64,000 bases of DNA. Origin: Hippophae tibetana (taxonomy: Eukaryota > Streptophyta > Magnoliopsida > Rosales > Elaeagnaceae). The notes under the pieces were generated by a model. It saw nothing but the letters and a program-made list of their open reading frames with translations, searched no databases and had not been told where the DNA came from. Positions 36,155 through 47,471 of this stretch are shown here, in pieces (the first letter of the stretch is position 1; the number at the start of each line of letters is the position of its first letter). The DNA lies in the NCBI GenBank assembly GCA_037013495.1, contig CM072811.1, positions 17,738,659-17,802,658 of the forward strand. The letters are read 5' to 3'. Made by a program: the position numbers and the translations under genes.

Positions 36155-36462
36155 TGATTAATAGTGATTTCCTTCGCTTCAAATTAAAAATAAAAGTTCA
36201 TGAACCTTTAGATATTGGTGGTCAAATACATAGGAAGAACATTAGTTCTTCTCAAGCAAAGCTTTGGATTGATTTTATATAGGAATGATTGTCTAATCTT
36301 TGTTACAAATGTGGCATCCATGATCAATAGACTAAAGACTACTTGTTGCAAAGTGCCATGAAGTTAAAATTATATGATAAACTATAATATCCTATTTATG
36401 GGGAATGGCTTAGAGCTAACTTTGAACAAACCTCACCAATCTCTACTTTTAAATTGCTCTAG
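36155..36462 (+). mobile_element. LINE (L1-type) ORF1 fragment with zinc-knuckle region
   Basis: The translation shows the end of the DUF4283/zf-CCHC_4 type ORF1 of plant L1-like LINEs: RFKLKIKVHEPLDIGGQIHR, then AKLWIDFI, LSNLCYKCGIHDQ and finally YPIYGEWLRANFEQT. 'W(I/V)DF.YERLP..C..CG..GH' followed by 'YG.WLRA' is the family pattern. Of the knuckle's CCHC residues the first two Cys and the His are present, and the last Cys position reads Tyr. In-frame stops at the Tyr-Glu and post-His positions and a frame change before YGEWLRA show it is dead. No endonuclease or reverse transcriptase nearby. Confidence 0.72.
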
Positions 36463-36834
36463 TATAGATGCTTAAAGTTAATCTGAGAATGAATTGAACG
36501 ATCGAAAAAAGGATAGAATATTATGAATCTAACCTAGAATTCTCATTTACAAGAAAAAATGAAAAATGAAAATACAAACTTAAGTAGCAATCAAAATTGA
36601 TTCACCCTCCATTATTCTAACCATAATAGAGCATCAATTCAGTTAATGTAAAAGGAAAATCTAGCACATCGAAATGACTTCTTAGCTTAGGGAAAAAAAC
36701 ATAATAAACAAAAATAGAAAATGCTTCTTAAAATATACTCTAATAAACGACATTGGACTAGTAAAAAGAACAAGTAGTAATAGTAAATGAAATAGAGTAT
36801 AGAATATATAATCCAACATCATTGCCCCATTTAT
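36463..36834. other. AT-rich DNA, no gene recognised
   Basis: May include the tail of the minus-strand integrase scrap's 3' flank. Nothing else identifiable. Confidence 0.35.
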
Positions 36835-37455
36835 GAAGCAAAGTTTCTCCTGGAATTGTGTCGAAATCAGTCGTTTGAGGTATTACTTGACCATCATCCA
36901 CAAGGTGGTATTCAAATACGACAATGCTGAATGTTTATGAAATCTAAAGTAACTTAGGTAGATCCAGTACATATGTTTTATCACCAGTTTTTTTAGCAAA
37001 TTCATATGGCCCAATTTTTTTGTCTTACAGTATTGAGTATCTATCAGTTGGACTCCTTCATTAACCGATATTAACCATTAATATATCACCAATACAAAAT
37101 GATTTAAACCTCATATTCTAATAAGCTTGTTACTTAGGAAAGGGTACAAGCCTTTAAATGAACCCTTATTTCTTCCAGAATTTGAACATCTACAGTTTTG
37201 CTTCTTAGTTGACTCTTGAAGAGAGAGAAAGAGCAGTGAGGTTAGTAACAAAGTTTGGAACCTTAGTATAGACAATAGTGATGCAGGATTGGCCTGTGAA
37301 CTTGTTGACCATACAGTTGAATACAAAATTCAACTTGTGATAGTGCTAGGTCCCAATTTTTGGGCTTGTTTCTTGGTATACACCTTACATGTCACTAAGG
37401 TTTGTTTAACCACCTCAGTTTTGCCATCTGTTTGAGGATGGCAGGTAGTGTAAAA
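36835..37455 (-). mobile_element. integrase C-terminal scrap of a chromovirus-like Ty3/gypsy element
   Basis: On the minus strand, near 37440, the HPQTDGQTEVV-type integrase core end is recognisable. A VNKFTGQSC-type stretch and VPNF..NLTAL follow, then KLGPYEFAKK, GDKTYVLDLPK and a F.IVVFEYH-like end near 36900. This order (DNA-binding end after the integrase core) is that of Tekay/Reina-type plant gypsy pol. Broken (several breaks), old, and cut on the right by the Athila-1 LTR. Confidence 0.75.
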
Positions 37456-37499
37456 CTTTGAGAAATATATACAACATCCGCAGGAGGGAAAAGAAGTTT

Positions 37500-38510
37500 A
37501 TATATATATAAAAGGAGGCAGTCGGGGGAGGTTTAGAGAATAGGTTTTATATAGATATATATAATATAAAAGGCAGGGCCGTAAGAATGATAGAAAAAAA
37601 AAAAAAACAGCGGCAGATCCTCGAGGGAAGAAAACAAAATAGAAAAGGAACAGCAGCGAGAGGACCAGAAAGATAAAGAAAAACAGAAACGCAGAAAGAG
37701 AGAGGAGGGGAAAAGAGAACAACGCTGGGCAGAACGGAAAACGGCGCAAAAAGCAGGGAAAAATAGAAGAAAAATCGAGACCGAGACGCGAAAGTAATTC
37801 GTTTATTTTTAATTTAATTTTTAACATGAATTAATTTATTTTTATTTTAGAAAAAATATGTAATTTAATTCTAAATTATATTTGATTTTCTATATTAATT
37901 TGAATTATTTCTCTTCATTTTTGTCGGATTTATTATGAGTTTAATGTTTTAATTAGATGATTTATCTTGTGATTTGATATCGAAAGAGAGAATTATATGA
38001 AAAATCTAGAATATTTCGACGTAAGTAAATATAGAGATCGAAAGAATTGTATAAACCTGTGTAGTTTTAAAAATCATTGATCTTAATGATTTTTTGCTTT
38101 ATTACAATGCATATTCTTATGTAAATTAATGAACAAGATTATTTTCAATTGACTATCGAAAAAGGCTTTTGGATATTTTTGGAGATTGCTAACAAACAGA
38201 GAGAATTAAATTCAATTAGCTAGATGAGTAAAGCATAGCGAGAGATTAAGTGAAATTGATTTCTTAGAAAGATTTATTCCCATAAATTTGATTTTCGAAC
38301 AATATCTTTATTTTCTTTTTGCATTTTCTTCAATTTTATTTTATTTTAAATTTCAAATACAACAACTTTAGTGACTTCTCTAGATAAAATTTAGATTGAC
38401 ATTATTTTGGTATTTGTCAAAAATAAATTACTAATCCCTAAGGACGATACTATTCTTATCATTTTATTATAAAACTATGATAATGTGCACTTGCAGTTTT
38501 GCACCGATCA
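37500..38510 (+). mobile_element. 5' LTR of Athila-1 (partial)
   Basis: Aligns with 46735-47471 from the AAAGGAGGCAG block onward: GGAGGTTTAGAGAATAGGTTTTA, GGCCGTAAGAATG, CGAGGGAAGAAAACAAAATA and GAAATATTTCGA-type blocks. It ends CCGATCA next to AGTTTTTGGCGCC. The start of the LTR (about 300 bp present in the 3' copy) is not present here. A run of A/G (37560-37790) accounts for the Ser/Phe-rich shadow frames on the minus strand. Confidence 0.8.
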
Positions 38511-38516
38511 AGTTTT

Positions 38517-38534
38517 TGGCGCCGTTGTCGGGGA
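38517..38534 (+). other. Athila-1 primer-binding site (tRNA-Asp)
   Basis: TGGCGCCGTTGTCGGGGA complements the 3' end of plant tRNA-Asp(GTC), whose tail (CCCCGGCAACGGCGCCA) I recall, with one G:U-type difference. tRNA-Asp priming is characteristic of the Athila/Tat lineage. Confidence 0.88.
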
Positions 38535-38641
38535 TTAATTTTTTTTTATTTTTGCCAATATCGATACATAGTAATCTTAGTTTTCATTTAGAATTATATT
38601 TTTTTTTCAATATTTTTCTCTATGTGTGTTTTTGACATTGG

Positions 38642-40086
38642 ATGCGTCATACTAAAACTAAAAACATTATTCCTTTTGATCCAGAGATTCAAAGAACCTT
38701 TAGATCACAAAGAAAGAAGAAAGTATTAGCCATGGTTGAAGGAGAACAGAATGCACAACCACACACCTTTATGGATTATGTAAGGCCAACGGCGAATGAC
38801 AACTACTCAGGTGTAAGACGCCAAACCATTAATGCCAATATTTTTTAGCTCAACCCGACGATGATCAGCATGATGCAACAAGCCTAATTTAGCGGATTAC
38901 CACTTAATGATCCCAATATTCATTTGGCAATGTTTTTGGAGATTTGTGACACTATAAAGATGAATAGTGTTATTGAAGACACCATTAGACTAAGGTTGTT
39001 TCCTTTTTCATTGAGGGATAAGGCCAGAGGTTGGCTACAATCTTTACAACCGGGAAGCATCACTAGTTGGCAAGATAGGGCAGAAAATTTTCTTACTAAA
39101 TTCTTTCCACCTGCAAAAACAGCCCAACTTAGGAGTGAGATTGGTCAATTCAAGGAAAATAATTTTGAGACACTCTATGAACCATGGAAAAGATATAAAG
39201 ATTTGATTCGACATTTCCCTCAGTATGGATTGCTATATTGGTTGAAAGTTCAGATGTTCTATAATAGGTGAAATGGGAAAACTAGAACCATAGTTGATGC
39301 TGCTTCTGGTGAAACTTTGATGTAAAAAACACCTGAAGGTGCTACTTCTCTTTTGGAAGAAATGGCCTCAAACAACTACCAATTTCCAATTGAAAGATCT
39401 ATGGCTAAGAAAGAATGTGTTGCAACCTTCTCCAGGGTCTGATAGTCATCCAGGCAAGAAGAAGATGTCACTTGAGGATGCCATGGTTTCCTTTGTTGAG
39501 GAGACCAAAGCAAGGTTTAAAAATAATGATTCACGGTTGGATAACATTGTGACTCATTGTAACAATATGGGAGCCACTATGAAAAATCTTGAAGTGCAAA
39601 TTGGGCAACTAGCCACAACCATCAATGCTCAACAAAGAGGAACTTTTCCTAGCAATACAGAAGTGAATCCAAAGGAACAATGCAAGACCATTACAGTTAG
39701 GAGTGGAAGAGAAATTGAGAGGTCACCATCAAAGGAAACTAAGTCAACCCCTACAGCTCCAAACAATGGCTAAAGCAATCATAAAATAGAAGAAAATGAG
39801 ATTGTTGATGATACACTAAGAGAGGTTGACATGCCTCCATCAATTTCATTTCCTGATAATCCTCATATTCTCTCTACTTCACTTCCTTATCCTCAACGCT
39901 TTTAAAAACAAAAATTAGATCAATAATTTTCTAAGTTTTTGGATATCTTTAAGAAAGTTAATATAAATATTCCTTTTGTAGATGCTTTGGAATAGATGCC
40001 AAATTATGCCAAATTTCTAAAGGACATCATTTCCAAGAAGAGAAGGTTAGAGGAGTTCGTATCAATGAAGCTTTCTAAAGAAATCG
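38642..40086 (+). pseudogene. gag region of Athila-1
   Basis: Starts MRHTKTKNIIPFDPEIQ. The capsid part follows (FLEICDTIKMNSV, RLRLFPFSLRDKARGWLQSL, AENFLTKFFPPAKTAQLRSE, ETLYEPWKRYKDLI), then the LEEMA..NY element and MKNLEVQIGQLATTI. It ends with the SGREIERSP and DALE-type segments leading into protease. This is a full-order Athila gag, with several breaks. It is the best preserved gag in the window and the reference for reading the gags of M and Athila-2. Confidence 0.85.
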
Positions 40087-42029
40087 TGTTGTCTCTTTTA
40101 GGAGAACATAAAACGTGCAAGTATACACAGTCACAAGTAATAAAATTTGATAAGTAAAGTATCATTCCCATGGAGATTTGTCACTACAGTTTGTTAAGTA
40201 CTAAAATTATTTCACTATGATTTTATCCAAAACAATCGTTAATTGGAACAAGTTTAAGAAAAAAGTTTTATAACAAAATAAAAGAAATATAGGATTGCAG
40301 TTTTTCACCAAATTAATATACTCAAATCATATTATTTTCTCTTCATTTATATTTTTTTAGTAAATTTAATTTGTCAACTGAAAACTTCTAATTTTATCCA
40401 TACATCTCTTCTGAGCTCCGTATAGACACACCTCGTTAAATTAATTCACTATATTCCTATGAGAATTAAATTCACCAAGATTCATTACATTCTAAGTTCT
40501 CAAATGGCCACACATACGATAAAGGTATATTCCTATCCTTCATATATACATATTATTCTATCCATGAGCAATATACACAAAAATGTCTCTTCTAAGTTTA
40601 TTTAAGTGTCACAGATCATTTGATAAATTTTCCAATAATCAAAAGCATTAAACACAAATAGAATAAACAAATTAAAAGTCTTATAAATCATTCAAAAATA
40701 ATTAAACTCAAGCTTTATAAATTTAGATAAAACGCAACTCTAGAAAAATTAAATTACTTCATAAATAAAAATAAAAATTACAAAACTTAAGGAATATTAG
40801 TTACAGAACATTAAGAAAATTAAAACTTCATCTGCTCTTAAATATTTGGCACACGCATAACACAACAGAAGCCAAAAATGGCTTATGCGTGTTCCACCGT
40901 CCAACCCCAAACAAAACTCAAAATCAAAAACTCCATTTTTTAGCATTAAATGCCCTATTTATAGCTAAAAAATACATTTTTTTTAGATATACGGGGGAAA
41001 TATTACATCGAAAATAAAAAACAACGCATGGCAGAAAAATGGTTACATTAAAAACATTATTTTAAACTGAGTGGGAGACAAGTTGCGCGTTTCAGATTTT
41101 GTTTTCAATACACATTGCCACGTGTCACGATCTGATTCGTTGAAAAATATAGTGAGACACGTGGCAGCCTTCAATTGGTGAAAGGAAAACGGGTGCATGT
41201 AATTGCACTACACAAAATCATGGCACGCGGGACATGTGGTAGGCAATGGCACGATTGGAAACGTGTGTCGTTTCCATGCTTTTGGTTCACCCAATACGTG
41301 GCACGTGTCTGCTTCTCATTAGGTGCAGAAATATTGGAGACATGTGGCATTGTATCATTTGTTGGATGGATAGGCGTACGAAGATTATGTAGACCGCGTT
41401 GCACGAAAGCACACCTTTTGGCAGCCACGTAATAGACACATAGGTCCCACCCTGCACGCCAGCTTGCGCTACAAGTAGGCCCTATACAGTACGCCGAGAA
41501 CGTGCACCAAAATTCCTACGTCCATTCTCTTTTATCGCGTCTGGTCTCATGCGCCTCATCGTAGCCATCCATTGCCTGATCACATGGTTGGTGTCGTGCG
41601 TTTGTGATTGCGCGCGTGGCCACTTGGTTCCTACGCAGAAAATAACTTTCCTCAATTGCATTTTACCCCTTCAATTTAATTCAAATTAACTTTTAAACTT
41701 TCTTTAATTGCAATTAAGCCCTTTTCTAATTTAAATTAACTTTTACACTTTTGTTAATTACAATTAAGCCCGAATTTAATTCAAATTATATTTTAGACTT
41801 TTATCAATTGCAATTAATCACTCTTTTATTTCAAATTATATTTTCAGGCCATATATTTGCAATTAAGTACGTTTTCGATTCAAATTATTTAATTTTCTTA
41901 AATGTATATTCCTTAACAAATAAACAATAAATATTAATTTATTCCGCTAAAATTAACTAACAATGTCAAGAACATAACAATTATAATTAATAAAATAGAT
42001 GAAAATAACTATATAAAATACAGTTATCA
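40087..42029 (-). mobile_element. solo LTR B (Ty3/gypsy, 1943 bp)
   Basis: TG...CA ends, flanked by AATCG (40082-40086) and AATTG (42030-42034), a 5-bp duplication with one change. Minus orientation, starting TGATAACTGT on that strand. It aligns end to end with solo LTR A. The centre (41080-41640) is GC-richer and contains two inverted G-box modules. Overlapping 85-codon frames on both strands at 41171-41432 are products of this composition. It sits between gag and protease of Athila-1, so it inserted after that element. Confidence 0.87.
41116..41166. promoter_or_regulatory. inverted G-box module in solo LTR B
   Basis: TGCCACGTGTC (41116-41126) and GACACGTGGCA (41156-41166) are exact reverse complements around 29 bp. 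CACGTG with these flanks is the G-box/ABRE core bound by plant bZIP and bHLH factors. A second, weaker pair is at 41301-41309 and 41339-41349. The same two modules stand in solo LTR A (13346-13356/13386-13394 and 13522-13532/13562-13572) with CATGTG in place of CACGTG. Confidence 0.6.
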
Positions 42030-42034
42030 AATTG

Positions 42035-42440
42035 CCTCAAAAATTAAAAGATTCAGGGAGTTTCACTTTGCCTTACACTATTGGAAATTCATTTTTTGAG
42101 AAATTTTTATGTGATCTTAGTGCTAGCATTAATCTTATGTCACTTTATATTTATAGAAAATTAAGACTTAGAGAGATGAAATAAACAACAATTTATTTGC
42201 AACTAGCCGACCGATCTATCAAGTATCCACGTGGAATCATAAAAGATGTATTGGTAAAGGTGGATAAATTTATTTTTCCTACTGATTTTGTGGTGTTAGA
42301 TATGGATGAAGACCAAGATGTTTCACTAATTCTTGGCTGACTATTCTTGGCTACGGGAAGGGCTTTAATGGATGTTCAAAAGGGTGAGTTAACATTGAGA
42401 GTGAACAAGAAAGAGGTTACATTCAACATCTAAGAAACTA
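42035..42440 (+). pseudogene. protease region of Athila-1
   Basis: Follows the second target-duplication copy of solo LTR B. Reads LPQKLKDSGSFTLPYTIGN, then SINLMSLYIYRKL, then RGIIKDVLVKVDKF and VVLDMDEDQDV. This is the retropepsin region of Athila gag-pol, with the usual TIGN and DM(E/D)ED landmarks. Broken in a few places. Confidence 0.82.
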
Positions 42441-42699
42441 TGAGATTTCTTGAAAATCCAAGCACTTGCTTTCGAGTAGATGTCATTGAGCAATGTGTAG
42501 TAAAATCCTTTAAAGAAGATATGTTGGCTTATCACCTTGAACAATGTATCACCACTTCATCTCATGCTTATGATTTCAACAACTCTATTGTTTGTGAACC
42601 TTATTTACCTTTTATTAGTGAAGAATTTCTCCACTATGTATTTGCCTTGGAAGCATTGCAACAGGTTATATCATGTAGCATAGAAGTTGAAAGGCTAGA

Positions 42700-43990
42700 G
42701 CCAATGGTAACAAAGACAGATTTTGACAACAATGAGCTTATTCCTACAAGAATAGTAACGGGTTGGCGTGTATGTATAGATTACTCCAAGTTGAACAAAG
42801 CAACAAGGAAAGATTATTTTCCACTTCCATTCATTGATCAAATGTTAGATTGGTTAGCTGGATATCCCTATTATTACTGCTTAGATGGTTATTTAGGGTA
42901 TAACCAGATTTCCATAGCCCCCGAAGATTAGGAGAAAACTACATTCACATGCCCCTACGAAACATTTGATTTTAGAAGGATGCCCTTTGGATTGTGCAAT
43001 GCCCCAGCAATATTTCAACATTGCATGATGGCTATTTTTTTTATGGTGGAAGATATAATGTAAATTTTCATGGACAACTTTTTAGTTTTTGGTACATCTT
43101 TTGATCATTGTTTGCATAATTTAACTCTTGTTTTGTAGAGATGTGAAGATAAAAACCTTGTCCTAAACTAGGAGAAGTGTAATTTCATAGTTCAAGAAGG
43201 GATTGTGCTTGGACATAGAGTGTCATCTAAAGGAATTAAGGTTAATCGAGCTAAAATTGTAACCATAGAAAAACTACCACCTCTAAAGAATGTGAATGGA
43301 ATAAGAAGTTTTTTGGGACATGCCGGATTTTATAGAAGATTTATAAAGAATTTTTCTAAAATCTCTAAACCTTTATGTAATCTTCTTGAAAACAATTATG
43401 CATTTGACTTTGATGATATTTGTTTGCAAGCCTTTAATGCAATCAAGGAGAAACTAATTTCAACACTAGTAATGATTGTACCTGATTAGAGTCAACCTTT
43501 TGAAATCATGTGATGCAAGTGACTTTGCAATTGGAGTAGTATTAGGACAACAACGAGACAAACTGTTTAGGGTCATATACTATGCAAGTTAGACAATGAC
43601 TGAAGCCCAATTGAATTATACAACAACTGAGAAGGAGATGCTCGTTGTTGTGTTTGCTTATGACAAATTTTGGTCTTACCTCATTCGTACAAAGGTGATA
43701 GTGTTCACTGATCATGTAGCATTTTGCTATTTTTTTAGTAAGAAGGATGCTAAGCCTAGACTGATTCGTTGGATTCTTCTTCTTCAAGAATTTGATTTGG
43801 AAGTTCGAGATAAGAAAAGAAGTGAAAATTTAGTTGATGACCATCTCTCTCGGTTGGAGCAAGAGGAAATGAAACAAGATTTTGAGATTCAAGAAGCATT
43901 CCCTAATGAGCAGTTGTTTGCATGTGAGATCAAGCTTCATTGGTATGCTGATATTGTAAATTACTTAGCTTGTAAGGTATTACCATAAGA
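42700..43990 (+). pseudogene. reverse transcriptase and RNase H regions of Athila-1
   Basis: Reverse transcriptase landmarks: GWRVCIDYSKLNKATRKD, PLPFIDQMLDWLAG, LDGYLGYNQI, then the FRRMPFGLCNAPA-type stretch and the KCNF..QEGI.LGH connection into the thumb. RNase H landmarks: [20 protein letters not shown], the TDH segment, and [20 protein letters not shown]. The order and motifs are those of Ty3/gypsy pol. Broken in several places. Confidence 0.85.
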
Positions 43991-43999
43991 TCTTACTTA

Positions 44000-45225
44000 C
44001 CACTAACGTAAGAATTTTTTGCATGATATGAAATATTATTTTTGGGATGAACCTTTGCTTTTCAAAAGATGCCTTGATCAAATCATCTGAAGATGTGTCC
44101 CTGAAGAGGACATGCAAGCCATTCTCCATCATTGTCATCCCTCATCATATGGATGGCATTTTGGAGTACACGAACAACAGCTAAGGTACTTCAAAATGGT
44201 TTCTTTTGGCCTTCTATTGTTCATGATTGTTATATTTTGGTGAAAACTTGTGATCTGTACCAACGTATGGGAAATATTTCAAGGCGTCAGGAGCTACCAT
44301 TGAAAAATATCTTAGAGGTTGAGTTATTTGATGTTTGGAGAATTGATTTTATGGATCATTTTCCTCCCTCTGTTGTCTTTGTTTATATCTTGTTAGCAGT
44401 TGATTATGTCTCAAAGTGGGTGGAGGCAATTGCTACAACAACAAATTATGCAAAGGTAGTGCTCAAATTTCTACATATATAAGAACATATTCACAAGATT
44501 CGGCACTTCATGAGCTATTATTAGTGATGAAGGGACCCATTTTTGCAACAAGTTGTTCAATAACCTTCTTTCTAAATATGGTGTGAAACACAAGATAGAA
44601 ATTTCCTATCATCCTCAAACTAATGGCCAAGTTGAGATTTCAAATCGAGAAATCAAGAATATCCTTGAGAAGACGGTCAATACCAATAGAAAGGATTGGG
44701 CAAAGAAGCTTGATGATGGTTTGTGGGCATACCATACAGCTTTTAAAACACCTATCGGGATGTCTCCTTATTGTTTAGTGTTTGGAAAAGCATGTCATAT
44801 CCTTGTTGAGTTAGAGCATAAAACTTATTGGATTGTAAAGAAGTTTAATTTTGAATTGAATGTGGCAGGGGAAAAACGACTTCTTCAATTGAATGAAATG
44901 GATGAGTTTTGGAACGATGCTTATGAAAATGCAAAGATCTACAAAGAATAGACAAAGAAGTGGCACGACAAATAGATTCTTAGGCGTGCGTTTGCTCCAA
45001 GTCAACAGGTTTTGTTTTTCAATTCATGATTAAAACTTTTCCCGAGCAAGTTAACATCAAGATGGACAGGTCCTTATACAATTAATAAAGTTTCCACTTT
45101 TGGATCAATAGACTTGAAGGACAAGACATGAAATATATTCAGAGTTAACAATCAAAGATTGAAGCACTATTATGGAGAACAAGTGGAGAGGAATTGTGCA
45201 TTTATTCCTCTTCGAAATCCTAATT
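44000..45225 (+). pseudogene. integrase region of Athila-1
   Basis: Zinc-binding N-terminal part around 44120-44270 (HHCHPS..., CDLYQRMGNISRRQE), then the catalytic core ([45 protein letters not shown]) and the [20 protein letters not shown] stretch. The C-terminal RVNNQRLKHYYGEQVE segment ends near 45225. Broken in several places. Confidence 0.85.
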
Positions 45226-46432
45226 GATGAAGATTGAAAAGTCTAGTTGTAGACTATAAAACAAGCTCTTATGGGAGGCAGCCCATAAAAATTTCTTTTA
45301 TTTTATTTTATTACTATTTTAATAATTTGGATTTTGATGGTGATTTATTTTGCAGGAATAAAAAGCTGAAAATTACAAACTAATACAGATTTACCATAAA
45401 ACTAGGGAAGTTTCTTCCATTTCTTCCATCTGTCTCACTTTTAAATTACAATGAGGACATTATTTAGTTTAAGTTTGGAGGTGTAAACTCCTATAGTCTT
45501 GAGTTGTTGAATTATCTTATCAAGCATGTATTTGAGTATGATTGAATTCACTATGATTATGAAAGTTGTGATTGTGGATAGGCTTGAGAAATTTTTTCAA
45601 AATCTGCTATTATGATAGTCAGAGTTTTGTGGGTACTTTGATTTAAATCTTTGTGCTTGAAAATAATTAAGCACATAGTAAATTTTTATCTACTCCATTT
45701 TGCCTATGAAGAGAAGGAGTTGAATTAACTGAGTTAGAAAAAGTTTAATCTTACTTTGCTCTAGAATCCGTTGTTGGATCTTTGAGGCAAAATCCTAATT
45801 GATACAAAATATTAGAGAAATGATCTAGGCAATTGTTTTTCACAACCAAAAAGCTTTCCGAACTGTCCTAATTATCATGTCATCATTACATGATGTATTC
45901 CCATAGTCAGCCCCTTGAGCCTTATTTTATATAAGCTTTATTTGTTCTTTTAACTACATAAATCATTCTCATTCTAAGCTTGAAAAACCATTAACTTACC
46001 TTAAATTTTGAGAAAATACTTTGGTGTAAATTTGTATTTAAAGAGAAAGTAAAGTGGCTTAAATTAGTAAAGACTATGAGTATCAAGACAACCACATCTT
46101 CAAAAAAAAATACTCTACTTATTGAGTATGAATCCTGTGGATATTATTTTTATTGTTTCTTTCTATCAAGCATTTTCCCAAGTTACTTTGATTTTCCATA
46201 GCTTTAGGTTGAAGTAAATGCTTAACTCTTGCTTGAAAAATTGCAAAATTTTGATTGATTTTCTTGCTATCTTCGATGTAAAAAAAGTAAGTTATTAGTG
46301 ATGAAATTTAAATTTAGATTATGGCTTGGTGAGTAATGGTGGTTATCTATGGGGTCTAGTTGATATTGTATATAATTGTCTTTTATTTCATTTTCTTTTT
46401 GTTTGAGGATAAACAAAGTTCTAACTTTTGGG
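45226..46432 (+). other. 3' UTR and polypurine tract of Athila-1
   Basis: Begins with the ATGGGAGGCAGCCCAT motif (45271-45286). No extra ORF was found, unlike P and M. The tract before the LTR reads GTTTGAGGATAAACAAAGTTC then TAACTTTTGGG (46401-46432), which matches in layout the tract of Athila-2. Confidence 0.65.
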
Positions 46433-47471
46433 TGTTTATTGACTTGTATAATTTGACATAATTTATCACTTCTTAATTTTAATTTTAGTCTAATTTTATT
46501 TATTTTTTATTGATTTTAGACTTTATTATTATTATTTTAATTTTATTGCATATTGAAAGATAATGAAAATCTAAATTTTTAGAAGCATATCATATAAGAA
46601 TACTCAAATTTAAATGAAGATTTATTTAAATTAATTTTAAATTAAGATATCCCTGAATATATATATATATATATAACACGCTCACGAGGAAACATAAATT
46701 TAGATATATATTTGGATAAATCAAAAAGAAAAAAAAGGAGGCAGCCGCGGGAGGTTTAGAGAATAGGTTTTAATATATATATATATATATATATACATAA
46801 GGGAGAGGCCGTAAGAATGCCAGAAAAAAAAACAGTGGTAGAGTCACGAGGGAAGAAAACAAAATAAAAAAAGAACAGCGACAAGAGGACCATAAACAAA
46901 AAAAAAGTAGAAACGCAGAAAGAGAGAGGAGAGGAAAAGAGAAAAACGCTAGGTAGAACGGAGTGCAAAAAGTAGATAAAAATCTTGATAGAGACGCAAA
47001 AGCAAATTCTTTTTGCGATAATTCGTTTATGTTTAATTTAATTTTTAACATAAATTAATTTATCTTTATTTTAGAAAAAAAATGTAATTTAATTTTAAAC
47101 TATGTTTGATTTTTTATATTAAAATGAATTATTTATCTTTATGTTTATCTAATTTATTCTGAGTTTAATGCTTCTAATTAACTGACCATTAATTAGATAA
47201 TTTTAGTCTTGTGATTTACTATCGAAATAAGAGATTATAGGATAGATCTGAAATATTTCGAAATAGGTAAATATAGAGATCGAAAGACTTGTATGAACTT
47301 GTGTAGTTTTAAAAATCATTGGTCTTAATAATTTCTTGCTTCATTAAATTGCATATTCTTGTAAAAATTAATGAATAAGATTATTCCCAATTGACTATCG
47401 AAAGAGGCTTTTGAATATTTTTGGAGATTGCTAACAAACAGAAAGAATTAAATTCAATTAGTTAAATGAGT
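46433..47471 (+). mobile_element. 3' LTR of Athila-1 (partial)
   Basis: Starts TGTTTATTGACTTG after the purine tract and runs into the region shared with the 5' LTR from 46735. Similarity to the 5' LTR stops near 47471, where CACTA-type sequence starts. The last 280 bp of the LTR seen at 38230-38510 are not present here. It contains AT microsatellites (46660-46676 and 46771-46796). Confidence 0.75.

Larger units (their letters stand above)
37500..47471 (+). mobile_element. Athila-1, Athila-type Ty3/gypsy retroelement with LTRs
   Basis: Parts: 5' LTR (about 37500-38510), tRNA-Asp primer site (38517-38534), gag (38642 to 40086), solo LTR B inserted at 40087-42029, protease (42035-42440), reverse transcriptase and RNase H (about 42700-43990), integrase (44000-45225), post-pol hairpin motif, 3' UTR (to 46432), 3' LTR (46433-47471). 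Both LTRs are partial on their outer sides. The two LTRs are clearly related but visibly diverged, so the insertion is not recent. Broken, with well over ten breaks in the coding part. Confidence 0.88.

Noticed and set aside
37498-37827. Phe/Leu/Ser-rich minus-strand frame (and its twin at 46756-47051)
   Set aside because: Antisense of the purine-rich run in the Athila-1 LTRs; hydrophobicity is a by-product of T-rich codons, not a membrane protein.
41171-41432. 85-codon frames on both strands at the same place
   Set aside because: Inside the GC-richer centre of solo LTR B; mirror frames of this kind arise from composition.
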